Positions 33,812 to 44,424 of a DNA stretch of 64,000 nt are shown here, in pieces. Made by a program: the position numbers and the translations under genes. Position 1 is the first letter of the stretch; every line of letters starts with the position of its first letter. Under the pieces are notes generated by a model. It saw nothing but the letters and a program-made list of their open reading frames with translations. It had not been told where the DNA came from and searched no databases. Source of the DNA: Piezodorus guildinii (Eukaryota > Arthropoda > Insecta > Hemiptera > Pentatomidae); contig CM041298.1 in assembly GCA_023052935.1 (NCBI GenBank), positions 115,613,977 to 115,677,976 on the forward strand, in the 5' to 3' direction.

Positions 33812-34175
33812 AATAGTAATAATAAATTCTTTATTTATTCTGGGACAAGTCCCTTTTGAATAATTTTACAAAACATACAAAAAGAATTTTAGTGTTTTAG
33901 AGTACAAACATGAAACAAACAAAAAATAATAGAAATAAAAATAAAATAAAAAGTGAACAATAGTGATAAATTAAAAGGCAGCTTCTAATAATAATAATTA
34001 ATAACAAAACTAGACAAAAGATAAAACAGAAACGTATGTGCATATATACAAAATTTTAATTAATAGTGCATTACTGTATTGATGTAAAATTAATGAAATA
34101 ATAAAGTTAAATATGCAAGTGCACCACAATGTAAGATATTGTATTTAAATAATCGTTTCTGTATGTTTTTATTTA
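33812..34175 (-). pseudogene. CR1/L2-like LINE 3' UTR, split by the RTE insertion
   Basis: Starts with (AAT)n and the hairpin GGGACAAGTCCC (33842-33853), like the 3' end at 60729. The coding end of the same element resumes at 37430 on the other side of the RTE-like element. The last 13 bp (34163-34175) are one copy of its target-site duplication. Confidence 0.75.
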
Positions 34176-37100
34176 TAATAATAATAATAATAGGCTTACC
34201 GAACCCGAAGGTTCGATGCCGATACCACCAAACTTCGCCTGCACAGACTCGTCCGATGTTCACCGGTCAAGCCCAAGCCCCCGAGATCAGCCTTAATGCA
34301 ATCCTCCCATCGACGCTTCGGCCTACCTTTCGGACGCCTACCAGTCGGTTCAGCGAATACCAACTTTCTCGGAATCCGTTCCTCACTAAGCCCAACAACT
34401 TTACGCGCCCATTTGAGTCTCCGCGATGCTATCAACTCAATTATATTCACAGAGTACAAACTCCGCAATTCCGCGTTGTGAAACCTTCTAAACTCCCCAG
34501 TGGCCTCATCTCTCTTCGGACCAAATATTTTACGCAGTACCTTATTCTCGAAAACCTTAAGACGTTGTTCATCCTTCAAAGTAAGCGGCCATGTTTCGCA
34601 TCCGTAAAGAACCGTTGGAAGAATAATAGTTTTATAAATTCTAACCTTTAAGTTTTTAGACAGAAGCCGCGAGCTAAGCAATTTAGCAACCGAATAATAA
34701 TACGCATTTCCCACCTTTAACCGGGACTTTATTTCTTCTTGGATTTCATTTTTTCTTGTTATCATTGAACCTAAATACTTGAATTTCTCTACGTGTTCAA
34801 AAGTATGACCTGAAATATTTATATTATCAAGATCGCCACCATTTCTGCAACTAATCATATATTTCGTCTTATCGGTATTTAATTCGAGACCTATTTGTTT
34901 ACCGGCTTTTATTAACACACTTGTATTTAGTTGTATAGTTTCCGTGTCTTCACCTAGTAGTACCAAATCATCGGCATACCCCAAAACCGGAATCTAGTCA
35001 CCCATATTTAAGCCTTTCTCGGTACACATCACCTTTTCTATGACATACTCTAAGGCTATATTAAACAAAACAGGTGAAAGGGAGTCACCCTGTTTCAAAC
35101 CCGATCGCACCTCAAATCTCTCGGAGTAATTATGACCGATTCTAACTTTATGAAATGTTTCCGACAAACACATCTCTACTAGGTTTACTAACTTTTTAGG
35201 TATCCCCTGTTCAATCATGATGTTATACAGCTTCTGACGGTCTATTGAATCATAAGCCTTTTTAAAATCTATATAAAGTTGATGGACTACATCGTTGTAT
35301 TCCAGCTTCTTCTCTAATATTTGACGTAAGGAAAATATTTGATCAATAGTCGAGCGATTCCGCCTAAAACCACATTGGTAGTCTCCGATAATTTCCTCAG
35401 CGTATTTCGTGATTCGGCTAGTTAGTATTGACGAGAATATTTTATAGCATACTGGGAGAAGAGAGATCCCACGATAGTTGTTACAATCCGTCCTCGGTCC
35501 TTTTTTGTGAATCGGAATAAGTATTGATTCTTTCCATTCTTCGGGTATTTTTTCATTTTCCCAGATCTTTTTAACTAAAACATGTAATTTGGAAACGCCC
35601 GCTTCTCCACACGCTTTGATTAATTCACTCGTGATATTATCATTTCCTGCAGCTTTATACCGTTTTAATTTTCCTATAGCCATTTCAACTTCCTCTTTAC
35701 TCGGTGCGTCTACCCATGGTTCAGCGCTCTGGTATTCAGAGGGAGGAGATTGATTATTATTTTCCGTATTTAGAATGCCGTCAAAGTGTTGTTTAAATTT
35801 ATTTAATATCTCAGTCGGATCCGCAATTATGTTGTTATTCGCATCTTTAACCCCATTCAATAGAGGTTTAAATCTTTTACGCGATTTGTTTATACCTTTG
35901 TACATCTCTCTTACGTTATTTTCGCTTCTGTGTTTTTCTATTTCTATTATTTTGCCTTTAAGATACTCTCTTTTCTTATTTTTTAAGAATTTTGAAGTTT
36001 CGTTTCTTACTAATCGAAAGTAAGCCACATTATTATCGCTTGGATTATTTAAGGAATTCAGTTTAGCGGTTTTTCTTTTTTCACACATATTTTGACAATC
36101 CCTGTCGAACCAAGGTTTGTTCTTTTTATTTTCGATTTTCCCAAGACATAAGTTACCGACCTCTTTAATATTATCCCTGATCCCTTCCCATAATTTGTTT
36201 ACATCTTCGTGTTCCTCGTCTGAAGATTCCAAAGCATCGAACCTATTTTTTACTTCTATCGCGAATTGTTTTCTAATTTCGGGGTTGTTCAATTTAACAA
36301 CATCAAAATTCTCGGGATGAATATAGTTCGGTGTTCTCTTTTTTGTATTTAGTTTTTGTCGAAGTTTCGCGATTACTAATTCATGATCAGATCCGCATTC
36401 TGCACCACGATACGATCTCACGTTAATTATGCTACTTTGCCATCTGTTTTGTACTAAAATATGATCTGTTTGATTCCGAGTTTGTCCATCCGGCGATGTC
36501 CACGTATACTTATGAATGTCCTTATGTTTAAACGTAGTACTTTTGATTATTAGGTTTTTCGAAATGGCAAAGTTTATTAGTCGGGTCCCATTATCATTAC
36601 TATATTTGTGCAAACTTTCTTTACCGATTGTAGGACGATATACTTCTTCCCTTCCAACCTTTGCGTTCGCGTCACCTAGTATTATTTTAATGTAATTTCG
36701 CGGTAAATTATCGTAAACCGACTCTAGTTTATCATAAAATTCGCATTTTACTTCATCATCACTATCCTCGGTGGAGAATGAATGTTTATAAACGCGATTT
36801 TATACCAACGCCCTTGAAATATAGCAACCGATATTCTTTCACTAAAGAACTGTACATCCCGTAATGCGGAAAGAAATCTATTCCTAATCAGAAACCCGGT
36901 ACCTAGACAATAATTAACGCTCCCCCCGTACCAAATAGTGTACTTTCCTTCTGTTAACGAACCCTCCCCTGGCCAGCGAACCTCTTGTAATGCAACGATA
37001 TCTAAATGGTACCCCTTAACTTCATTCGCGACCGACTTTAACCCACCTGCCGTATTTAAACTTCTAACGTTCCACGTCCCTATTGTTAGATCTCTACTTT

Positions 37101-37416
37101 TCATCTTGCGCCTAGATTCCTCTGAAGCAGTCCCCACCCGGAGACCCGAACGGGGGACTAGTTTGCTTCCGGATAATGGGCGTTTTACCTCAGAGGAATC
37201 CATGACTGTTTGTGGTATTTTGTGAACTAAAATATGTGAGTAGGGCGTTCGAACCTACGTCACACCCTCCAGCAAGCCTGGAGGGCCGCTCTCATTGTTG
37301 GTCAGCGAGTCCATCGGACTTAGCCGGGAGGAGCTTCCGAGGAAATTCCACCGACCATCCCCACATCCGCCACCCGTGGGACGCTCCCCATACGCGGTAA
37401 TGAGATCCGCGCGAGG
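34176..37416 (-). mobile_element. Nearly full-length RTE-like LINE with 13-bp TSD
   Basis: A 3.24-kb minus-strand element bounded by a perfect direct repeat ATGTTTTTATTTA at 34163-34175 and 37417-37429. It has a short GC-rich 5' UTR (37416-37204), one long ORF with endonuclease then RT, and a 3' end with the hairpin CGAACC-CGAA-GGTTCG (34200-34215) followed by a (TTA)n tail (34176-34193). A single ORF, short UTRs and a microsatellite tail are typical of RTE-type elements. The exact clade is not certain. Confidence 0.9.
34196..37203 (-). pseudogene. Endonuclease-reverse transcriptase ORF with one frameshift and one stop
   Basis: About 1,000 codons. The start chosen is the ATG at 37203 (MDSSEVKRPL), the first one downstream of the 5' UTR. 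Endonuclease: TIGTWNVRSLN, ALQEVRWPG, then GTGFLI and FINIHSP. At about 36775 one base appears to be missing, so the frame ends at 36748 while the next frame continues with TEDSDDEVK, ILGDANAKVG and GSDHELVIAK. RT: SILIPIHKKGPRTDCNNYRG, QCGFRRNRSTIDQI, motif A LYIDFKKAYDSID, motif B GLKQGDSLSPVLFN. A TAG at 34996-34994 then interrupts just before LGYADDLVLLG (catalytic DD intact). The C-terminus has FKYLGSMI, LYGCETWPLT, RRLKWARKVV and GRRPKGRPKRRWED, ending at 34196. With only two lesions the copy is young. The protein would nick target DNA and prime cDNA synthesis from the element's own RNA. Confidence 0.9.
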
Positions 37417-37429
37417 ATGTTTTTATTTA

Positions 37430-37637
37430 ACTAATTTAAATTGAATTGGCAAATCTATTTAGGGTTCTTTGAAAATTGAATAGAGAGAAAGTGATCGAAT
37501 AGACGGGATTTGAAGGTCTGAAGAGTATCAGAATGTCGAATATGTGAAGGAATTGAATTCCAAACGAAAGAGGAGCGGATTAGGAAGGATCTGTCGAAAG
37601 CTGCGGTTCGATGAGGCGCGATATACAGGTCTTCGGG
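37430..37637 (-). pseudogene. CR1/L2-like LINE C-terminal coding end (continues 34175)
   Basis: Minus strand reads WNSIPSHIRHSDTLQTFKSR then LFDHFLSIQF and a stop. This is the hallmark end (WNSLP..IR.S..L..FK..L) also seen at 60925-61176. It is the same insertion as 33812-34175, split by the RTE-like element. Confidence 0.8.
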
Positions 37638-38298
37638 GTGTGTGTGTGTGTGGGAGGGAGCGGGGTAACTCCCGGGCGTAAAAGAAAAGTCCTATGAAAC
37701 TGAAATTTTATATTTAAGACAACTATACGCCCGAAATGTTACACTTTTTCATTAAAATCGGCTAGCCACAGAGCCACTTTATACCATGCATATTGCACCT
37801 TTTTATGATTTTCTCGCTATATCGATATAAAATTAATTGGGCTTTAATATCATGTAGGTTTTATTCTGATTAAAATAGTCTGACAGGGCTTAAATGCCGA
37901 TATTTTAAATTTTCTTCTTCTAAAGTACCTTTAATTTTGTATATTCGATAAAAATAACCATATTATCTTTTTAGTATTGATAAATAAGAGCTACATATGC
38001 ATGTTAAGCGAATTTGAAAAACAACTAAAGGAGAAAACTGAAAAAATATTTTTTAATGTAATTTTTAATTTTTTAACTTAAGAACAGTAATATACATGTA
38101 TAATATACTGTTGGAAAGCTAAAGATTTTAGAAAAATATTATCTCATACACAAGCTTTAAAATGTTTATAGGGAGTGATGAAAAGACGATAAAATTAAGT
38201 GATCATTTTAGATAATAATATAATAGATTTTTAATAAAACATATGTTTCTATAGAAATTCCATTTAATTAATTATTTAATGGTTTCACTGATTTTTGT
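37637..38298 (+). repeat. Family A copy, main part
   Basis: Begins in the (GT)n block, 'gtaactcccgggcg', and runs to 'aatggtttcactga', where SINE-related sequence interrupts. The terminal piece resumes at 39392. Confidence 0.85.
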
Positions 38299-38397
38299 TT
38301 GTTTGTTTATTCGTTTAACGTCACTTTTATGCAACTATGGCTAATCGGACGATGCTACAGTGGGAGTCCTAAATTTTGCCTATCTAGGTTTTATTTA
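38299..38397 (-). mobile_element. SINE family B, tail-side fragment
   Basis: Minus strand, from the (AAAC)n tail to 'aaacctagataggc'. The head is absent. Confidence 0.8.
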
Positions 38398-38770
38398 GTA
38401 CATTAAATCTTACATCGATATAGAGAGTTTAATCAAAATCGTTATAGTCGTTTTTGAGAAAATCGTTAAAAGGTGTTAAATGTATGTGATAAAGTAGGAC
38501 TTCCGGTCATCCGATTTTAGTGAAAAAGTTGCTGTAACATCTCGGGAGTATATTAGTCCTAAATATGAAATATTAGTTCCGTACCACTATAGTTTTTATT
38601 AGTTTTTGCGTTAGACTTACCACACACAGACACACAGACCTTTCTTCGGGACTTGGTCATTTGGACTCAGAAGGCCCTTGAACGTGTATTTCCGTTGAAA
38701 ACTGGAATTCGAAAATTTTCACGATCGCAATACTTTCTATTACTATATATAGTTAGTGAAAGTAAAACTT
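38398..38770 (-). repeat. Family A fragment with palindromic end
   Basis: Minus strand from 'taaatcttacatcgatatagag' to the end 'ctatatatagttagtgaaagtaaaa', including the (CA)n block and 'cgatcgcaatacttt'. Confidence 0.85.
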
Positions 38771-38777
38771 GTATGCT

Positions 38778-39064
38778 CGGGGATCACTTGTAGCTGGGTG
38801 GCTAGCGTAACAGCCTCCCATGCTAAAGGTCACGGGTTCAAACCCGCAGGTGGTCCTAGGATTTTTTAATGGGAGTAAAAAATCCTTAGTTACGCCGTCC
38901 TTCGGAGGGAACGTTAAAAGGTGGTCCCGAGCCTGTGCGATGTCAGGTACTCGTTAAAGATCCCTATCCTAATAAAACCTGGATAGGCAAAATTTAGGAC
39001 TCCCACTGTAGCATCGTCCGATTAGCCATAGTAGCATAAAGTGACGTTAAATAAATAAACAAAC
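38778..39064 (+). mobile_element. SINE family B, full-length reference copy with 14-bp TSD
   Basis: 287 bp. Head GGGGATCACTTGTAGCTGGG with A-box TGGCTAGCGTAAC-like and B box GGGTTCAAACCC, body 'ccgtccttcggagggaacg', tail (TAAA)2(CAAA). Flanked by the direct repeat AAAACTTGTATGCT at 38764-38777 and 39065-39078. A tRNA-derived SINE, likely mobilised by a LINE in the genome. Confidence 0.93.
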
Positions 39065-39101
39065 AAAACTTGTATGCTGTTACATCATTTAATCTAAAAC
39101 A

Positions 39102-39391
39102 TGTTTGTTTGTTTATTTATTTAACGTCACTTTATGCTACTATGGCTAATTGAACGATGCTACAGTGGGAGCGCTAAATTTTGCGTATCCAGGTTTTATT
39201 AGGATAGGGATCTTTAACGAGTACCTGACATCGCACAGGCCCGGGACCACCTTCTAACGTCCCCTCCGAAGGACGACGTAACTAAGGATTTTTTACTCCC
39301 ATTAAAAAATCCTAGGACCACCTGCGGGTTTGAATCCGTGACCTTTAGCATGGGAGGCTGTTACGCTAGCCACCCAGCTACAAGTGATCCC
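39102..39391 (-). mobile_element. SINE family B, full-length, inverted to its neighbour
   Basis: Minus strand, tail (AAAC)n at 39102 and head ending GGGATCAC at 39391. Very similar to 38778-39064 and separated from it by only about 37 bp. Confidence 0.9.
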
Positions 39392-39492
39392 ACACTCATT
39401 TTTATCTCAAACTTTATTTGTAAATTCTATAACCGATTCTAAAAACGGAAGTAAGTGAAAGCCGTGTGTTGCCCGCACCAGATTTTTTTTTT
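39392..39492 (+). repeat. Family A terminal piece (continues 38298)
   Basis: 'actcatttttatctcaaactt' through 'gaagtaagtgaaagccgtg' to 'gcccgcaccagattttt', the normal right end. Confidence 0.85.
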
Positions 39493-39499
39493 CTCTTTT

Positions 39500-40135
39500 T
39501 CACAATGATGTTGTTACTTCAACCACAGTAAATAACATGGTATAGGGTTAACCGCCAGTACTTTTGTTATGAAAGGTTATTTCAACTAATGTGTTTAAAA
39601 CCCCACCCTTTTTCGACAAAAGAAGAGCGCCGTTTGAAAGGACGTTAATAAAGGTGCAGTTTGGGCTGGAGCTGAGTGGAGGTAGAATTGGGTTAGTTTT
39701 TGCCAGTCGGCCGCAGAACCCGGAATAATGCATCAAGCTTTACCCCAAAAGGCTTTATTGTTCAGGTTCGAGGCTCGCATTCGAACGTGGAACTGAAAAA
39801 GTCTCGGAGTCAACCGCCTTCTTAAGGAGCAACAGATTCATTACGTACCCTCAGATGTCAAGAATCCTTTATCTACTTCTTTTTTTTCTTTCAGCAGTTA
39901 ATTAGCGCATGTTTATTATTACTTGGGAACAGCAATAAATACCTTAAGTTAGTCGGCCATTTGGAGGCCGGTCTCAAAGGAGCAAGTCTGTGAATGACAA
40001 CAGTCCATCAACTCTTTTCATTGCTACTCAGAATAAATTGCTGAAAATAACATTGGGTAATTCATTGATATAGTAGGTCATTTAAGACAAGTCGAAAAAA
40101 AATAAGGTTTAATAATAGATGGCGCTAACCATGAG
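39500..40135. other. Unclassified
   Basis: No gene supported. The minus frame 39736-39548 shows no motif. Confidence 0.4.
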
Positions 40136-40139
40136 CCCG

Positions 40140-40475
40140 AATAAATAAAGAAATCTTTGAAAAAATATGGGGATATAAAGGGCCTGGAGGATGCATTCAG
40201 CAGATCAGGAATGAGATAGTGAGTTTGGGAATCTCAACACAGGGTTGTGTCAAATGAGATGAATATAGGGAAAAGTTAAGGAAGATAAAGGTCTTTGTGG
40301 GTGTCGGAGAGGTGAGAAAGGGGAGAGTATGGAGCGAGGAACAGAGAAGAGTCCAGTCTGAGAGAATGAAGAAAATATGGGAAGAGAGAAAAAGAGTGGA
40401 ACGTGTGGGCAAAGTTAGGGGGAAATGATATTTGCGTGGTCTTTAAGACCGTTTCCCGAAAAAATAAAAAAAATA
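40140..40475 (+). pseudogene. LINE C-terminal fragment (same family as 30045)
   Basis: Plus strand, broken: IWGYKGPGGCIQQIRNEI, a stop near 40257, then EYREKLRKIKVFVGV, RVWSEEQRRVQSERMKKIW and a basic end, stop at about 40428. The charged helix matches NIKVFVFKERQKRNYAWSEE at 30045-30397, and both share the 3' tail 'gatatt.gcgtggtctttaag' and an A-rich end. Confidence 0.65.
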
Positions 40476-40823
40476 TATATGGCGCTACTTATCGGCAGTG
40501 TGATTGATCGCACGTCCTGCAATTAGTTGTGGTGAAAAATAAATTAAAAAGGAGAAGTATCATATTGGTTAAATAATGTTACTATTTAGATATTTTGTTG
40601 TCTTCATATTTTTTTCAATTCACTGCTAGAAGTTATCTGACAATATGCATATGTGCTATATAAAACCTCAGACATGGGGAGGGAAAGTACCCTGTAGGAT
40701 CCCTTCCTAGGCTTAAGTTTAATAGAGGAGGTCTCTCATCCAGCTTCTCTTTAGCCTTCTTCTGACTGGTATTTCAGCTATTGACATATTGTTAATCAGT
40801 CTATTAATGTGTCTATGTTATAT

Positions 40824-40956
40824 TAGGGGTACTCACTACGTTTGCTATAGCATGCTATTTGTGCTAAACCCATCAATTTTATACAGGAAATAACTAGAAA
40901 CTCGACGGGTTTAGCAAAATAACACAAATAGCATGCAAACGTAGTGAGTACCCCTA
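40824..40956. mobile_element. 133-bp MITE with long terminal inverted repeats
   Basis: TIR TAGGGGTACTCACTACGTTT at the left (40824) and its inverse at the right end (to 40956), extending inward through GCATGCTATTTGTG with a 4-base interruption on the left. Flanks show only a short TTAT-like direct repeat, so the superfamily is undecided. No coding capacity. Confidence 0.8.
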
Positions 40957-40959
40957 TTA

Positions 40960-41764
40960 TGACTATTGAAATCATTTTAACTTACTTAAAACATTTCGCC
41001 ATTAGAAAATATAAATAGATATTTCTAAAACCAAAAACACCCTTTTACAGGCGAAATGAGATTAATTGGAATTTAATTCATACATGTTGTGAACCATATA
41101 CAACGAAAATATTTACTAACTTAAACATATTGAGTTATTACGGATATACCTCCCTCTTCTGTTGTATATAAGTAAGACAGAATAAAATTAAACAAAAGCG
41201 AATTATATACTATAATTATAAGAACTCAAATTAAAGTCTTTGCTAGCAAAGATCCTGATCACTGCTAGTTTAATATAAAATTAATTTTCGATCGCGACAA
41301 TATAATTAATTTAATTTCTAGTAAAGTTCTCATCTGTACTCTGTATTCGGCTGTCCTAATTATACAATGGTATATTTTCGTGAAAAACACTAGAGCTATC
41401 TTGAGCATCAGTTGAAGCGCCTCGGCAATAATTATTTCATAACCTGTTGCTTTTTTTTTAGTCAAGTTTCTGATTTGTGAGAGAAATAGGAGGTAATGTC
41501 AACTGAAAGTATTTTTAACTAAGCTTTCATGTTCAGTCGGTGGTATAAAAAACAGATGAAAGATGTTCATTCAGATGTGATACGTCCCAGGTGACCATCT
41601 TTTCGCAGTGGTACTGACACCTGTCGATGTTTCAACGATTCCTTAATATGCTTTCACAAGCCTCCATCGTCAGTTGATAGGTTGTTTAAATATACATCAT
41701 AGGTAGTTCTATTTAGTTTTTGTATTTCTCGATTTGTTGTTCATTATACAGTCTATTAATTATT
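40960..41764. other. Unclassified
   Basis: AT-rich with no gene. 41580-41690 holds 'ctgacgatggaggcttgtgaaagc' in part on the minus strand, loosely like the foldback arms, but without an intact hammerhead core. Confidence 0.4.
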
Positions 41765-42646
41765 TTCACTTACTATATATAGTAAAGTATTGCGATCGTG
41801 AAAATATTCGAATTCCGGTTTTCAACGGAAGTACACATTTGAGGGTCCCCTGAGTCCAAATAACCAAGACCCGCAAAAAGGTCTGTGTGTGTGTGTGTGG
41901 TCACTTCCGGGCGGAAACTGTAAGTCCTATGAACCTGAAATTTCATATTTAAGACAAATATACACCCGAGACGTTACAAAACCTTTTTCATCAAAATGGG
42001 CTTACAGAGCCACTTTATACCATGCATTTTGCACCTTTTTTCGATTTTCTCGAAAACGGTTCCGATGATTTTGATTAAACTCGCTAAGTCAATGTAAAAT
42101 TTAAAGGGCTTTAATATCATGTAGGTTTTATTCTGATTAAAATGGTCTGACAGGGCTTAAATACCGATATTTTCTTCCCCAAAAGTACCTTTAATTTTGT
42201 AGATTCAATAAAAATAACTATATTATCTTGTTAGCACTGATGAAAAACAGGTAAATATATAAATTGAATGAATTCGATACCCAACTAAAGGAGAAAACTG
42301 AAAAAATATATTTTGTATGCAATTTTTTGTTTTTGGACATACGAACAGTAATATACATGTATGATATACCGTTGGAAAGCTTGATATTTTAGAAAAAATA
42401 TTATCTCATACAGAAGCTTCTAAAATTTAGTAGAGAGTGACGAAAAGCCGATAAAACTAAGTGACTGTTTTAGATAATAATATAATAGATTTTTTAATAA
42501 AATACATGTTTCTATATAAATTCCATTTAATTAATTTTTTAATGGTTTCACTCATTTTTATCTCTAACTGTATTTGAAAATTCTTTAATTGATTCTAAAA
42601 ACGGAGGTAAGTGAAAGTCGTGTGTTGCCCGCACCAGATTTTTTTT
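41765..42646 (+). repeat. Family A, full-length copy
   Basis: Left end 'ttttcacttactatatatagtaa', then 'attgcgatcgtgaaaa', a (GT)n block, 'atcatgtaggttttattctg', 'gatataccgttggaaagct', and the right end 'ggaggtaagtgaaagtcgtg' followed by 'gcccgcaccagattttt'. About 880 bp, no ORF. The ends carry CTTTCACTTAC / GTAAGTGAAAG as subterminal inverted repeats. Confidence 0.92.
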
Positions 42647-43107
42647 TATTCTCCTTCACTTGCGAACTTCCTCTTCGCTGTGATCAAGTCTTTATGTATT
42701 GAGGATATATTGGTAAATGATCTGCTATTAATGTAATCTTCTGAGATAATGAATTACTTATATAATTCATTGAATAACTTATAAATTTAACAGTCATATA
42801 ACAGTCTGATAACAGTCATACGTTACATCGTCTCTCAGATTTTTGCTTTTTTCAGTAGGAATTCGCTTGAATTCAGTCTGGAGAACATCACTAGACCTCA
42901 GGAATACTACGGCAGTGAATATTGGAGAAATTTCGGTAAGCAAAGTTATAATTTACTTTGTACAATCACGAAAAAGTGAAAGGAGGGTCACTGATCAGCT
43001 GATTGCCGCTAGCTCGGCAAGCTCGGGCTTGCTTTTCGTTAACTTATCTTTCTTTTATCTTTAATTCTTATCTCACTATTTATTTATTATTATTATTTTC
43101 TTAATCA

Positions 43108-44424
43108 ATGAGATATTTCCATCAAGTCATGTCCTCAAAGTCTGCAAGTAAAAGATCTAGATCTGCAGGTTCTAACTCGTCTCCTACAAAACAGAGACCC
43201 CGCCGTGAACAAAATAAAAAAATAATTCCACCAGCGACCGCGTCAGCTACCTCATTAGGATCTGAACCACAGCCCAGCACATCATCACAAGGAATAACTG
43301 ATGAATCCCCGTTTTTTACACCGAATCCATTTGAGATCCTCCAAAATGAAAAAGAAACCATGGAATCTTCTCCTATACCCAGGGAACCACTACCTCCACC
43401 AATATTTGTTAAAAATATTAAAAATTTTAAACTGATGTGTGCGCATTTAAACAAAGTAACTGATCCTAATAGTTATTATTGTATAAGTAGAACCAATGAT
43501 ACTAAAATATCTCCGACAACTGCTGAAACCTACAGAAAGATTGTAAAATATCTGACTGAGACCAAAGCTGACTTTCATACTTATCAGCTGCGCCAGGAGA
43601 GAGCATTAAGGGTCGTAATCAGAAACCTACATTCCTCAACACCCGTTGAAGCTATCAAAGAAGAACTGACAGAATTAGGATTCCAAGTGAGGCAAGTCAC
43701 CAACGTTCTAAAAGATAAAAGTCCACTGCCTCTATTCTTCGTGGACTTGGAACCATCAGCAGGAGTCGAAAAAATCTATGACCTCAGTAGACTGTACTAT
43801 ACCCGTGTAAAAGTTGAAAAACCTTACACAAAGAGGGAAATAGTTCAGTGTCATAACTGTCAGGCATATGGTCATACCAAAAGTTATTGCCATCACATAC
43901 CACGCTGTGTGAAATGCGGTGAACAGCATAAAACAGAAGAATGTACAAGATCAAGATCTACACCCGCTGTATGTGCTCTGTGCCTCAAGGACCACCCGGC
44001 TAACTACAAGGGATGTGAAATCTACAAGAAACTCCGAACCAGATACCAAAAACCTCAGGATCCGAATGAAACAGCTGTACCAACCAGAAGCAGAAGAGAA
44101 CCATCTAAACTTGTAAATTCTAACGTATCATTTGCCCACTTGCTTGGAGGTGGAAACCAGAATCATGAAGTCGAGGCACTGCCGGAACAACTTTTTCCTC
44201 AACTTTCTCAATCTATTGTACAACAATCTATCCCACAAAGTTTACCTAATCTTCAAAAAACTCCACAACATCAAATTTCTCATATCCCTCCACCATCAAA
44301 CGTCACAGATCTTACCAGTCTAATGACATCGTTCATCTCCGAAATCAAATCTCTTGTTATGCCGCTTATATCACTCCTTACAAATCTAGTATCAAATCTA
44401 ATCCCTGCCTTGAAAAATCCTTAA
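43108..44424 (+). CDS. Jockey-like ORF1, gag-like RNA-binding protein
   Basis: 438 residues. The N-terminal 70 are Ser/Pro/Lys-rich and low complexity. A central region around 95-240 fits the gag-associated domain that precedes the knuckles in Jockey-type ORF1. Three zinc-knuckle-type clusters follow from residue 248: CHNCQAYGHTKSYC (C-x2-C-x4-H-x4-C), CVKCGEQHKTEEC and CALCLKDHPANYKGC. The Pro/Gln-rich C-terminus ends in a hydrophobic segment (VMPLISLLTNLVSNLI). Known role of such proteins: binding the element RNA into a ribonucleoprotein. The ATG at 43108 is kept because copy 2 starts at the equivalent codon (MRY.HQVMSSK); a second in-frame ATG seven codons on could also serve. The frame is intact. 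The stop TAA directly abuts the ORF2 ATG. Confidence 0.88.
   Translation: MRYFHQVMSSKSASKRSRSAGSNSSPTKQRPRREQNKKIIPPATASATSLGSEPQPSTSSQGITDESPFFTPNPFEILQNEKETMESSPIPREPLPPPIFVKNIKNFKLMCAHLNKVTDPNSYYCISRTNDTKISPTTAETYRKIVKYLTETKADFHTYQLRQERALRVVIRNLHSSTPVEAIKEELTELGFQVRQVTNVLKDKSPLPLFFVDLEPSAGVEKIYDLSRLYYTRVKVEKPYTKREIVQCHNCQAYGHTKSYCHHIPRCVKCGEQHKTEECTRSRSTPAVCALCLKDHPANYKGCEIYKKLRTRYQKPQDPNETAVPTRSRREPSKLVNSNVSFAHLLGGGNQNHEVEALPEQLFPQLSQSIVQQSIPQSLPNLQKTPQHQISHIPPPSNVTDLTSLMTSFISEIKSLVMPLISLLTNLVSNLIPALKNP

Noticed and set aside
34139..34651. 170-codon plus-strand frame and other plus frames opposite the RTE-like ORF
   Set aside because: Antisense shadows of the minus-strand endonuclease-RT ORF, which carries all the conserved motifs.
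41570..41690. Fourth hammerhead-like or Penelope-like motif
   Set aside because: 'ctgacgatggaggcttgtgaaagc' resembles the foldback arms, but the core is CUGACGA and no GAAAC closes a stem II, so it does not meet the motif.
43122..43454. 110-codon minus-strand frame opposite Jockey ORF1
   Set aside because: Antisense shadow of the gag-like ORF. In copy 2 the matching antisense frame is much shorter (54675-54478), so it is not conserved.
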